A stretch of DNA of 17,422 nucleotides from positions 2,906 through 20,327 of the forward strand of contig DKPL01000050.1 of the NCBI GenBank assembly GCA_002471185.1, written 5' to 3'. The translations under genes and the position numbers were made by a program. The notes beneath the pieces were generated by a model that was given only the letters and a program-made list of their open reading frames with translations, ran no database searches and was not told the origin of the DNA. Of the stretch, positions 6,878 through 15,551 are shown piece by piece; position 1 is the first letter of the stretch; each line of letters opens with the position of its first letter. This stretch comes from Bacteroides sp. UBA7335. Lineage in GTDB: Bacteria; Bacteroidota; Bacteroidia; Bacteroidales; Bacteroidaceae.

Positions 6878-8431
6878 TTAATTTTTTAATAAAGGTAATG
6901 CAATAATAAATTTAGTTCCAACACCTGGCTCACTCTCAGCTCTTATCACACCTTTGTGGTCTTGGATAATCTTCTTCACATATGCCAGTCCTAATCCAAA
7001 TCCTTTCACGTCGTGCAGATTACCTGTATGCACTCGATAGAATTTTTCAAATATCTTTTTAATGTCTTCTTTTTTAATACCGATACCGTTGTCTTGTATA
7101 GAGATCATAAATTTGCCAGGTTCGTTCCATGTTCGAACATCCAATTCCAAATCTTCATCGGTCTTCTTATACTTCACGGCATTATCCATTAGATTGAAAA
7201 TAACGTTAGTGATATGCATTTCATCTGCAAAAATCATAGGGTCAGTTGCTTGCAATTCTGACTTTATAGCACCGTTATATCTTTCTACCTTAAGAGCAAA
7301 TGTATTGATTACCCCTGTTATCAATTCATTCATATCAATCTCTTTCATTTTTAAAGTAGCCTTCTGACGATCGAACATAGACATCTGAAGAACTTTTTCT
7401 ACTTGGAAGCGCAGCCTTTTTGTTTCGTCATTGATAACTCCCGATATATGTTGAAACATTTGCGGAGACTTACCAACAGCTGGGTCTTTGAGCATTTGCG
7501 CAGCCAATGATATTGTTGAGATTGGCGTTTTAAACTCATGAGTCATATTATTGATAAAGTCATTTTTCATCTCTGAAAGTTTCTTTTGACGGAAAACTAA
7601 ATAAAGTGTAAAGATGAATGTTATCAACAAGACACATGTAAATATCATCGATGGAATGATAAAGCTTATCGAGTCGAATATATAGTCATGCTTTCCGGGA
7701 AAGTGAATTTTCACGATACTCATTTTTGCAGGTGGATCATTCTGAAAAAGTGGTTGAGTATACGTATCATTACTTCCTTTTGTTTCATAGTCGGCACATC
7801 GATATACTTCTTTGCCATCTTTATCAATCACCGTAAAATGATAAGGCATTTCAATTCCATTATTTAACAAAGCTGACTTTATATAATCATCCAAATCTTT
7901 AAAACGAACTCGTTCGCCAATAGGACGATCACTTGCTCTATAAACCATTTGCAACGCTACCTCATCTAATAAAACACGCTGATACATATATCGGTTCTTC
8001 ACCGCATCCAAAAGCGACTTTGAAGTCTTTGGTATTGTATTTCCACCATGTCTTTTAGAAATCATCATCTTGGGCATTTCAGATGGTTTCTCGGTTATCA
8101 CTTTTAGTTCAAAATCGGACATAATACGACCATCAGATCCTTTCACAGTAAATCGTTGAGTTTGCTGCACCAGATTTTGTCCTTGCATTGATGAAGACGA
8201 AGCTGTCAAAGCCTTTCTTTCTACCTCCGAAATATCTTCGCGCAACCATCTGTCGGTTTCAGCGAACTCTACATCTTTAGATACCTGATACAAACTATTT
8301 CTTACCGAAGTATCAAATTGCTCTTTACGCATCTTCACCACTGCCTCTATGTAGCTCACTTGAAGATAGAGTAGACCGATAAATGATAGCCCCATCACAA
8401 TACCTAATATCCAAATTGTTGACTTTTTCAT
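6878..8431 (-). CDS. rprX: Sensor histidine kinase RprX
   Basis: 517 residues. Transmembrane helix 1 at about 7-27, a periplasmic domain of some 230 residues with no domain I can name, and helix 2 at about 257-280. Then the HisKA dimerisation helix with phospho-acceptor His298 (NNMTHEFKTPIS) and an ATPase domain with the N box Asp416-Asn417 (NLMDNAVKY), G1 box DNGIGI, and G2 region GFGLGLAYVKKI (477-488) and EPGVGTKF. All catalytic boxes are intact, so it should autophosphorylate and pass phosphate to RprY, encoded 4 bases downstream. The signal is not evident from sequence. Upstream is a 269-bp region with candidate promoter boxes and a palindrome. Confidence 0.92.
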   Translation of the reverse strand: MKKSTIWILGIVMGLSFIGLLYLQVSYIEAVVKMRKEQFDTSVRNSLYQVSKDVEFAETDRWLREDISEVERKALTASSSSMQGQNLVQQTQRFTVKGSDGRIMSDFELKVITEKPSEMPKMMISKRHGGNTIPKTSKSLLDAVKNRYMYQRVLLDEVALQMVYRASDRPIGERVRFKDLDDYIKSALLNNGIEMPYHFTVIDKDGKEVYRCADYETKGSNDTYTQPLFQNDPPAKMSIVKIHFPGKHDYIFDSISFIIPSMIFTCVLLITFIFTLYLVFRQKKLSEMKNDFINNMTHEFKTPISTISLAAQMLKDPAVGKSPQMFQHISGVINDETKRLRFQVEKVLQMSMFDRQKATLKMKEIDMNELITGVINTFALKVERYNGAIKSELQATDPMIFADEMHITNVIFNLMDNAVKYKKTDEDLELDVRTWNEPGKFMISIQDNGIGIKKEDIKKIFEKFYRVHTGNLHDVKGFGLGLAYVKKIIQDHKGVIRAESEPGVGTKFIIALPLLKN

Positions 8432-8541
8432 TGCAACAAATTTAACACTCGCTAATTAACATACCTAACTTATTAACCTATTTTAAACCATCGTTTTCTA
8501 AAATTAACCCGATTAGAGATATAAACAACTAATCTGTCGAG

Positions 8542-8578
8542 TATAACAAAAGTTATAGTCCTTTGGTTTGCAAAATTA
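8542..8578 (-). promoter_or_regulatory. Candidate promoter and palindrome upstream of rprX
   Basis: On the minus strand TAATTTTG (8578-8571) matches the -7 consensus exactly, though no -33 TTTG lies at the right distance. Just downstream is a perfect inverted repeat TATAAC-AAAA-GTTATA (8542-8557), near the predicted start of transcription. A second near-match TAACTTTTG (8555-8547) overlaps the palindrome. The leader to the ATG at 8431 would be over 100 bases. Confidence 0.4.
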
Positions 8579-8639
8579 ATAAAAAATTAATGCTTTAGTG
8601 TATTTTTTTCTACCTTTATTAATACTTGTTAAAGAAACA

Positions 8640-8674
8640 GCGCTCTATCCCTCTCAAAAGAGTGAATAGAGCGC
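8640..8674 (-). terminator. Probable terminator of the EF-G2 gene
   Basis: Stem GCGCTCTAT (8640-8648) with ATAGAGCGC (8666-8674), and an inner stem CTCT/AGAG around CAAA. On the minus strand it is followed by a broken T-rich stretch (TGTTTCTTT), a weak tail, so termination may be partial. Confidence 0.6.
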
Positions 8675-8700
8675 CTCATCATACTTTAAACAAAAATAAT

Positions 8701-10857
8701 TTAGTCTTCGACTTGCTTCGCTTCAAAATCCTTTATCAACTTATCTTGAACATCAGCAGGTACTAGTTCATAATTTGCAAACTTCATAATAAACGAAGCT
8801 CGTCCACCTGTTAAAGAACTTAATGCTGTAGAGTACGAAGACATCTCTTTAAGAGGAACTTTCGCAACAAGTTTCTCAAAACCTTTTTCACTACTCATAC
8901 CCATAATCATTGCACGTCTTCCCTGAAGATCTCCCATCACATCGCCCATTTTGTCAGACGGAACAAAGACCTCAACATCATAAATTGGTTCAAGAATCTT
9001 TGGACCTGCATTTTTGAATGCTTCACTGAAGGCATTTCGTCCAGCAAGCATAAAAGAGATTTCGTTAGAGTCAACCGGATGCATTTTTCCATCATACACA
9101 ATTACACGAACATCCCGGGCATATGAGCCAGTCAGTGGACCTTGCTCCATGCGAGCCATAATCCCTTTTAGAATGGCCGGCATAAAGCGTGAATCGATAG
9201 CACCGCCAACCACACTGTTAACAAACACTAATTTTCCGCCCCAATCCAATGATATTTCTTCAGTACCTCTAACAGATATTTTGAATTCTTGCCCATTAAA
9301 CTTGTAAGTATCGGGCAGTGGCATACCTTCTTTGTAGGGTTCGATAATAAGATGCACCTCACCAAACTGTCCGGCACCACCCGATTGTTTTTTATGTCGA
9401 TAGTCGGCACGAGCAGGCTTTGTGATTGTTTCGCGATAAGGTATTTTGGGTTCTTCAAATTTAACAGGAAGCTTTTCATTGTTCTCTAAGCGCCACTTTA
9501 ATGTGCGTAAATGAAACTCACCTTGTCCGTGAACCAATGTTTGTTTTAGTTCTTTAGATTGTTCGATAACCCAAGTAGGATCTTCCTCATGCATACGAGT
9601 AAGTATAGCCATCATTTTTTCCACATCAGCCTCATTGACAGGTTTGATAGCACGTGTATATTTTGAGTTAGGATACTTGATAAAGTCGAAGCGGTTGTGA
9701 ACATCTTTCGCATTTAGCGTATTCCCGGTTTTTACATCTTTGAGTTTCACAGCTGCACCAATATCACCGGCTTTCAGTTCTTCCACCTTTTCGCGGTTAG
9801 CTCCGGCCACACTATAGATTTGTGCTATACGCTCTTTAGACCCTCTATCTGCATTGAGTAAATCGTCACCTTCGTGAACCTTTCCACTCATTACTTTAAA
9901 GTAAGATACTTCACCGATGTGAGGTTCAACACTTGTTTTAAAGAAATAAAGAGAAGCAGGTGCAGCAGCATCTGGTGCTACTTCCTTTCCATCGGTATTC
10001 TCCACCTTTGGCATTTCAGAAACAGAAGGAACGACATTGCCCAAGAACTCCATTAAACGGCGCACACCCATATCTTTGCCTGCACATACACAGAACACAG
10101 GGAACATGCCGCGAGCAATCAATCCTTTGTGGATACCTTCGCGCATTTCATCTTCAGTTAGAGAGTCCGATTCAAAGAATTTTTCCATTAGGCTTTCATC
10201 ATTCTCAGCAGCAGCCTCAACCAGGTTTTTATGCCATTCCATGGCTTTATCCATTTCATCAGCAGGCACATCTTCGATGACAGGTGCACCGCCTTCGGGT
10301 GGCCACGAATATTTTTTCATCAACAACACATCAATCAGTGCATTGAATCCTGGTCCGGTAGATATGGGATATTGTATAGGAACGATTTTTGAGCCATAAG
10401 CCTCTTTCAGTTGTTCCAAGATGTTATCGTAATCGCATTTATCGTTGTCGAGTTGATTGACAAGAAAAATGACGGGTTTATTCAGTTTTTCAGTATATCG
10501 GAAATGATTTTGCGTACCAACTTCTACACCATATTGTCCATTGATAAGGATGATGGCAGTGTCGGTTACATTAAGTGCAGTTACAGTACTTCCAATGAAG
10601 TCGTCCGCGCCCGGACAGTCTATAAAATTCAGTTTTTTGTTGTTCCATTCTACATGAAACACGGTAGAAAATACAGAGTATCCATACTCTTGCTCAACAG
10701 GGAAATAATCACTTACAGTATTTTTTGCGGCTATTGATCCGCGACGTTTTATAAGACCACTCTCGAAGAGCATTGCTTCAGCGAGAGTGGTTTTCCCAGA
10801 GCCAGAACTTCCCAATAGGGCGATGTTCTTAATTTCATTTGTCTGATATACTTTCAT
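8701..10857 (-). CDS. fusA2: EF-G paralogue (EF-G2 / FusA2 type) with degenerate G domain
   Basis: 718 residues with the full EF-G architecture: G domain (1-about 280), domain II, domain III, domain IV with a modified tip motif KKQSGGAGQFGEV, and domain V. The phosphate loop GSSGSGKT (16-23) is present, but other G motifs diverge. Switch I reads EYGYSVFST (57-65) where EF-G has ERGITI, so the Mg-binding Thr is Ser61. Switch II reads DCPGADDF (80-87) instead of DTPGHVDF, replacing the catalytic His by Ala84. The base-recognition motif is NQLD (134-137) instead of NKMD. This is the pattern expected of the Bacteroides EF-G2 reported to support translocation without GTP hydrolysis and to be needed in gut colonisation under control of the carbon regulator Cur. 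It is clearly not the housekeeping fusA. Monocistronic, with a long upstream spacer. Confidence 0.9.
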   Translation of the reverse strand: MKVYQTNEIKNIALLGSSGSGKTTLAEAMLFESGLIKRRGSIAAKNTVSDYFPVEQEYGYSVFSTVFHVEWNNKKLNFIDCPGADDFIGSTVTALNVTDTAIILINGQYGVEVGTQNHFRYTEKLNKPVIFLVNQLDNDKCDYDNILEQLKEAYGSKIVPIQYPISTGPGFNALIDVLLMKKYSWPPEGGAPVIEDVPADEMDKAMEWHKNLVEAAAENDESLMEKFFESDSLTEDEMREGIHKGLIARGMFPVFCVCAGKDMGVRRLMEFLGNVVPSVSEMPKVENTDGKEVAPDAAAPASLYFFKTSVEPHIGEVSYFKVMSGKVHEGDDLLNADRGSKERIAQIYSVAGANREKVEELKAGDIGAAVKLKDVKTGNTLNAKDVHNRFDFIKYPNSKYTRAIKPVNEADVEKMMAILTRMHEEDPTWVIEQSKELKQTLVHGQGEFHLRTLKWRLENNEKLPVKFEEPKIPYRETITKPARADYRHKKQSGGAGQFGEVHLIIEPYKEGMPLPDTYKFNGQEFKISVRGTEEISLDWGGKLVFVNSVVGGAIDSRFMPAILKGIMARMEQGPLTGSYARDVRVIVYDGKMHPVDSNEISFMLAGRNAFSEAFKNAGPKILEPIYDVEVFVPSDKMGDVMGDLQGRRAMIMGMSSEKGFEKLVAKVPLKEMSSYSTALSSLTGGRASFIMKFANYELVPADVQDKLIKDFEAKQVED

Positions 10858-11225
10858 AATATATGAGATTTAAAATGAATAAATAAGTATGTTTATCACA
10901 TACCGTTAATTTTTGATTTCGCAAATTATAAATTAATATATTGAAAAACAATTTAATATAGGTGTTACTAAACAATGTTTTCTAGCACAATAAATACCTT
11001 GATTTGAAATGAACAAATCTTGATTTATACATCAGGAAACTTATCTTGTTTGTTGAAATATAACAGCGACAAAGGACAGCCATAACACCAAACATTCACT
11101 TCATCAGATTGCGCTTGCCAGTTATAGGGTTATAGCTATAGCATGTATTAAAAAATAGACCTTATATATAAAAGAAGCAGTGAAAAAAGAAAGAGCGAAG
11201 AAGGCACAAAAACAGTATTGAAAAT

Positions 11226-11325
11226 GTGATAGAAAGCAATGACTATTTTAGTGCGCTCCCTTCCGCACTAAAGTGCAGAGAAGGTTTCACCACAGTGCGG
11301 AAGGAAGCGCACTAGCTTTTATCAC
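11226..11325. repeat. Compound palindromic intergenic repeat (REP/MITE-like)
   Basis: Two 21-bp arms (11249-11269 and 11294-11314) are complementary with one mismatch around a 24-base loop. Each arm is also a hairpin: AGTGCG and CGCACT flank an 8-base loop, extended to TTTAGTGCG/CGCACTAAA in the left arm (11247-11272). An outer pair GTGATAGAAAGC (11226-11237) and GCTTTTATCAC (11315-11325), complementary except for one extra base, closes the structure. The element is GC-richer than its surroundings. No transposase is present. It resembles dispersed palindromic repeats of Bacteroides intergenic DNA; copy number cannot be seen here. Confidence 0.75.
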
Positions 11326-11396
11326 TCTGCAACGCCAACCAGCAAGCTATTTATCATTATCTGAATATCGGTATAGCAACCTCACTATAAAAACAT

Positions 11397-11404
11397 TACT
11401 TTTG
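11397..11404 (+). promoter_or_regulatory. -7 promoter box of hemW
   Basis: TACTTTTG matches TAnnTTTG exactly, 29 bases before the ATG at 11434. No -33 TTTG is visible at the expected distance. Confidence 0.55.
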
Positions 11405-11433
11405 TAATCTAATTCCAGCTAAAAAACAGACTC

Positions 11434-12567
11434 ATGGCAGGCATATACATACATGTTCCTTTTTGCAAAACGCGTTGCATCTATTGCGATTTTTATTCTA
11501 CAACCTGTAGCGAACAGAGTAAGAGCTACATTGAAGCTTTGTGTAAAGAGCTTGAATGCAGAAAAGAGTATTTAGGAGATCAACCCGTCAAAACAATCTA
11601 TTTTGGTGGTGGTACTCCGTCGCAACTCAGCATGGATGAGTTTAAACGGGTATTTGAGGTAATCGAAAGGATATATGGCATGCAAGCTGCTCAGGAGATA
11701 ACTCTGGAAGCCAACCCGGATGACCTGACAGATGAGTATATCTGTGCACTGGCTGAGCTTCCGTTCAATCGAATTAGTATTGGTATACAGACCTTTAATG
11801 ACGATACGCTGAAATTATTGAAACGTAGACACTCGGCAACACAAGCCATTGAGGCGGTAAGCAAATGTCGCAAAGCGGGATTTAACAATATCAGTATCGA
11901 TTTGATTTATGGGCTACCGGGAGAGACACCCGACAGTTGGGCACGAGATTTGCAGCAAGCCATAGACCTGGGCGTTGCACATATCTCGGCTTATCATTTA
12001 ATTTATGAAGAGGGCACAGCACTTCATCAGTTGCGACAACAGCACCAAGTTAAGGAGGTTGACGAAGATAGTAGCTTGTTATTTTTTGAAATGCTAATCA
12101 GTAAACTGAAATCGGCAGGGTATGAGCATTATGAGATATCAAACTTCTGCAAGCCGGGAATGTATTCGCAACACAACACTTCGTACTGGAAAGGGGTACA
12201 CTACTTAGGCTGTGGCCCATCGGCTCACTCATTTAATGGGAAAGAGCGCGAGTGGAATATGGCCTCGCTAACCGACTACATTGCTGGAATGAATAGCGGC
12301 TGCAGACCATACGAGAAAGAAGAATTATCACTACTTACTCAGTATAATGAATACATCATTACAACCTTGAGAACCTATTGGGGTATTGACCTTGCTGAAC
12401 TAGAAAAGCGTTTTGGGAAAGAGCAACTCAATTATTGCTTAAAGATGGCAAAACCTCACCTGAGCAACGGTAAGTTGGAACTGATAAAACAGACTTTAAA
12501 GCTCACACACGCGGGAATTTTTATTTCGGATGATATCATGAGCGATTTGCTACAAGTAGAAGAGTGA
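11434..12567 (+). CDS. hemW: Radical-SAM haem chaperone HemW
   Basis: 377 residues, normal for HemW. The N-terminal radical-SAM motif is CKTRCIYCDF with Cys11, Cys15 and Cys18. The residue two after the third Cys is Phe rather than the fourth Cys of coproporphyrinogen dehydrogenase HemN, which places it with HemW. FGGGTPS (57-63), ISIGIQTFND and DLIYGLPGET are typical of the radical-SAM barrel, and a HemN C-terminal domain (about 295-365) includes the YNEYIITTLRT region. HemW binds haem and delivers it to cytoplasmic or membrane respiratory proteins. Older annotations often mislabel it as oxygen-independent coproporphyrinogen III oxidase. Single gene, convergent with the GH3 gene across a shared terminator. 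Confidence 0.92.
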   Translation: MAGIYIHVPFCKTRCIYCDFYSTTCSEQSKSYIEALCKELECRKEYLGDQPVKTIYFGGGTPSQLSMDEFKRVFEVIERIYGMQAAQEITLEANPDDLTDEYICALAELPFNRISIGIQTFNDDTLKLLKRRHSATQAIEAVSKCRKAGFNNISIDLIYGLPGETPDSWARDLQQAIDLGVAHISAYHLIYEEGTALHQLRQQHQVKEVDEDSSLLFFEMLISKLKSAGYEHYEISNFCKPGMYSQHNTSYWKGVHYLGCGPSAHSFNGKEREWNMASLTDYIAGMNSGCRPYEKEELSLLTQYNEYIITTLRTYWGIDLAELEKRFGKEQLNYCLKMAKPHLSNGKLELIKQTLKLTHAGIFISDDIMSDLLQVEE

Positions 12568-12587
12568 GGCATAAACTAGTCAATAGC

Positions 12588-12631
12588 AAAAAGGCTTATC
12601 TGATTTCTTAATGATTCAGATAAGCCTTTTT
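12588..12631. terminator. Bidirectional terminator between hemW and the GH3 gene
   Basis: Perfect 16-bp stem: AAAAAGGCTTATCTGA (12588-12603) with its complement (12616-12631) around a 12-base loop. A5 and T5 flanks give a U-tract on either strand. Confidence 0.9.
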
Positions 12632-12661
12632 GAGTTATAGATGAAACGGTTGATAATGCAA

Positions 12662-15247
12662 TTAAATAATGGTTAGTGGCATGCGCTGCAAGTCTTCATC
12701 TTTAGAACTAGCACCTACTAAGATTTCATATTCACCGGGAGTTACCTTTACGGTATTGGTAGAATCATCCCACCACTCTAGCTCCTTATTGCCAAGATCG
12801 AACACCGTGGTTAGCGTTGTTCCTGCTTGAATATTTACTCTCTTGAATGCACGCAGTGTTTTGATAGGACCATCTTGATCGCCTTTCTTACGCAAGTAGA
12901 CTTGAATTACCTCATCGCCATCACGTTCTCCAACATTGGTCACAGGCACCGAAAGCCGCACTGTTTTGCCCGCTTTAACCTCACTTTTATTAAGAGTGGC
13001 AGGATCGTAACTGAACGTAGTATAGCTAAGTCCATAACCAAAAGGATAGAGTGGCGCATCGTCCATATAGCGATAAGTGCGCCCGGTCATGTTGTAATCT
13101 TCAAAATCGGGCAACTGATCAATACTCTTATAAAAGGTAACAGGCAGACGACCGGCAGGGTTGTATTCGCCAAAGAGAACATCTGCCACTGCTTTACCTC
13201 CGGCTTGTCCGGGATACCATGCTTGCAGAATAGCCTCACAGCGTTTTGTTTCGGGTTGAAGTGCAATGGGCGAGCCTGAGCAGTTGACATAAACAATCTT
13301 TTTGCCGGCTTCATGCAAAGCGGCTATCAGTTCACGTTGCACCTCAGGTAGCTCAATCTCGGTGCGATCGCCTTTTTTAAATCCGGGTAGGTTTACTCCC
13401 ATCTCTTCCCCTTCAAGACTTGGCGATATTCCTCCTACAAACACCACTACATCTGCATCCTTCACAGCAGCAACAGAGCGTTTGATGTCAACATCTTCTT
13501 TGAAGCCTAAATCGAAATTCAACTGAGCATCACTTCGCAGATACTCATAGTCAATCTCTATATCATAAGGTTTTCCGGCTTCAACCTTCATGGTATGAGT
13601 TGTTTTGCGTGCACCATGACGGTTAGTGAATCCTTTCACTTCCTGACCATCGACGCGCAAACGACCGGTTCCGTAGCTATAAAGTTCGAAAACAACCTCA
13701 CCCGATTTATCAGGTGTGAATGTACTGTTATAAGTTGCCGAGAAGTCGGTTAAGTTAACATTGGGAGCAAACACTGTGGCACCCGAAGTACAAAAGCGGA
13801 AAGGAGTAGTGACTTGATTGGTGGCAACCGGATTGCCATCACGATTTACATTGTTCCAATAGCGAGCAGTGAAGCCACTGCCATTGGCCGACTTGCAACG
13901 GTTGAAAGCACTCTTGATAAGTGTACGCTCTACCCATGGGCAACCCTGATCGTAAATTAATCGATCGTTAGCACCTAAGGCTTCTTGAATGCCTTGAAGC
14001 ACCGTTATAGTGCGTAGTGGTGTTCCGTTATAATTGCCCCACTGCATCACAGAGTCATTCGCATTAGGTCCCATCACAGCAACTGTTAACCCACCACGTC
14101 GTAGTGGTAAAATGCTATTATTGTTTTGCAACAGCGTCATCGACTTACGTGCAATGTCAAGAGCTAGTGAGTCATGTTTGGCCGAAGCCACTACCGACAT
14201 TGGGGTCTCAGCCCACGAAACTTCAGAGATATCATCCATCTCGCCCAAAGCAAAACGAGCACGCATCAAGCGGCGCACCGATACATCCAGGTCTTTCTCA
14301 TCAAGATATCCCTTTTGCACACTTTCAACTAAGGCTTTATAGCTCGAGCCACAGTCTAAATCGGTACCACTCACCACAGCTGCTGCCGAGGCCGTAGCTG
14401 CATCTTTGTGAGTATGATGTCCACGATCATTGTAAAAATCGGCAATAGCACCACAATCGGAAACAACAATACCATCAAACCCCCACTCATTGCGTAAAAT
14501 CTGCATCAACAGCCTATCACTTCCACAACAAGGATCGCCTTCAAAGCGATTGTATGCACACATTACCTCTTTTACATTTCCCTCTTTCACCAAAGCTTCG
14601 AAAGGTGGTAAATAAGTTTCGTGCAAATCGCGTGGCTTTATATTTTCAGCATTATAAGAGTGTCTATTCCACTCGGGGCCCGAGTGCACCGCAAAGTGTT
14701 TGGCGCAAGCATGTAGTTTATCATATTTAGCATCTTCAGGACCTTGCAATCCTTTTACCACCATCACCCCCATTCGACTAGTCAAATAAGGGTCTTCACC
14801 ATAAGTTTCTATTCCTCTACCCCATCGTGGGTCACGATAAATATTAACGGTAGGTGTCCACATTGTCAACCCCTGATAGCGCTCTCTGCTATCTGCCTTT
14901 ACATAAGCTGTATTTTTAGCACGAGCCTCATCAGAAACCGATTGAAAAACATGATATACTGCATCGGTGTCAAACGAAGCAGCCATTCCAATGGGTTGTG
15001 GGTAAACGGTAGCCATACCCGCACGAGCCACACCATGTAGTGCTTCGTTCCACCAGTTATACGATTTTATGCCTAAACGTTCTACTGGTTTAGAAGCATC
15101 CATCATCAGTTGAGCCTTTTCTTCTAGAGTCAACTGCTTTACCAAATCTTCGGCACGTTTGTCGGCAGAGAGTGATGTGTTCTTATAAGAGGTATCACAC
15201 CCGGTAAGTAGTAATAAGGGTAATAAATAAGTTAGTTTTACTTTCAT
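12662..15247 (-). CDS. GH3 glycoside hydrolase lipoprotein with PA14 insert (beta-xylosidase/beta-glucosidase type)
   Basis: 861 residues. Signal peptide with lipobox LTGC (Cys17), so a lipoprotein of the periplasm or outer membrane. GH3 N-terminal barrel (about 32-345) includes WTPTVNIYRDPRWGRGIETYGEDP, CAKHFAVHSGPEWNRH and the nucleophile Asp264 in VSDCGAI. The GH3 C-terminal domain is interrupted by a PA14 carbohydrate-binding module (about 455-585); EGEEMG after it (about 611) probably supplies the acid/base Glu. A fibronectin-III-like domain (about 755-825) ends the protein. SDCGAI and the PA14 insert recall Prevotella and plant-type beta-xylosidases, but aryl-glucosidase activity is possible. 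No SusC/SusD genes are in the window. It is divergent from a hybrid two-component sensor gene, its likely regulator (inference). Confidence 0.9.
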   Translation of the reverse strand: MKVKLTYLLPLLLLTGCDTSYKNTSLSADKRAEDLVKQLTLEEKAQLMMDASKPVERLGIKSYNWWNEALHGVARAGMATVYPQPIGMAASFDTDAVYHVFQSVSDEARAKNTAYVKADSRERYQGLTMWTPTVNIYRDPRWGRGIETYGEDPYLTSRMGVMVVKGLQGPEDAKYDKLHACAKHFAVHSGPEWNRHSYNAENIKPRDLHETYLPPFEALVKEGNVKEVMCAYNRFEGDPCCGSDRLLMQILRNEWGFDGIVVSDCGAIADFYNDRGHHTHKDAATASAAAVVSGTDLDCGSSYKALVESVQKGYLDEKDLDVSVRRLMRARFALGEMDDISEVSWAETPMSVVASAKHDSLALDIARKSMTLLQNNNSILPLRRGGLTVAVMGPNANDSVMQWGNYNGTPLRTITVLQGIQEALGANDRLIYDQGCPWVERTLIKSAFNRCKSANGSGFTARYWNNVNRDGNPVATNQVTTPFRFCTSGATVFAPNVNLTDFSATYNSTFTPDKSGEVVFELYSYGTGRLRVDGQEVKGFTNRHGARKTTHTMKVEAGKPYDIEIDYEYLRSDAQLNFDLGFKEDVDIKRSVAAVKDADVVVFVGGISPSLEGEEMGVNLPGFKKGDRTEIELPEVQRELIAALHEAGKKIVYVNCSGSPIALQPETKRCEAILQAWYPGQAGGKAVADVLFGEYNPAGRLPVTFYKSIDQLPDFEDYNMTGRTYRYMDDAPLYPFGYGLSYTTFSYDPATLNKSEVKAGKTVRLSVPVTNVGERDGDEVIQVYLRKKGDQDGPIKTLRAFKRVNIQAGTTLTTVFDLGNKELEWWDDSTNTVKVTPGEYEILVGASSKDEDLQRMPLTII

Positions 15248-15332
15248 GGTATTTCAATTTATATAAGTGCGTGTTGCATGTACTCAACTCAATAAGTTTG
15301 TAAACTACAACCTTAACAGTCTGCGAGTTGTA

Positions 15333-15340
15333 CAAAAATA
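15333..15340 (-). promoter_or_regulatory. -7 promoter box of the GH3 gene
   Basis: On the minus strand TATTTTTG matches TAnnTTTG exactly and lies 86 bases before the ATG. No -33 TTTG at the expected distance, which fits an activator-dependent promoter but does not prove it. Confidence 0.45.
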
Positions 15341-15512
15341 GCAATATTCTTCATTTTAACAGGTGTATTATCTGTCATAAAATGTAGACTTATATTGGTT
15401 TATCAATTACAAATTTTAAAAATTATCATGCAAAAGCTAGTTTCCCCTTCGCTAGTTGCAGATTGCAAGTGGATTATTAGAGCTATTTCTCTCACTAATT
15501 GGTCAATTAACC

Positions 15513-15551
15513 ACACAGCACACTGTGTATCACCATTTTTCGTTACCTTTG
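15513..15551 (+). promoter_or_regulatory. Promoter box and upstream palindrome of the HTCS gene
   Basis: -7 box TACCTTTG at 15544-15551 (exact TAnnTTTG), 26 bases before the ATG at 15577. Where a -33 element would be expected there is instead a perfect inverted repeat ACACAG (15513-15518) / CTGTGT (15523-15528), a plausible regulator-binding site. Confidence 0.5.

Larger units (their letters stand above)
10858..11433. other. Divergent intergenic region EF-G2 gene / hemW
   Basis: 576 bp without a convincing gene. On the EF-G2 side there is a short inverted repeat GTATG (10887-10891) / CATAC (10899-10903) containing TCACA, and a near -7 box TATAATTTG (minus, 10930-10922). The middle is purine-rich with a short TTATAG repeat near 11122-11139. 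A compound palindromic repeat occupies 11226-11325, and the hemW promoter box lies at 11397-11404. Confidence 0.6.

Noticed and set aside
8437..8444. TAAATTTG on the minus strand just before rprX as a -7 box.
   Set aside because: It matches the consensus but would place the transcript start at the ATG; a box further upstream (8578-8571) is more plausible.
9960..10737. Several plus-strand frames of 100-120 codons inside the EF-G2 gene.
   Set aside because: Antisense shadows of a long conserved gene; no family motifs and overlapping each other in different frames.
11226..11325. CRISPR or transcription terminator reading of the palindromic repeat.
   Set aside because: There is one unit, not an array with spacers, and no T-run follows the stem on either strand.
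12827..13279. A 150-codon plus-strand frame inside the GH3 gene.
   Set aside because: Antisense to conserved GH3 and PA14 coding sequence, with no domain or promoter of its own.
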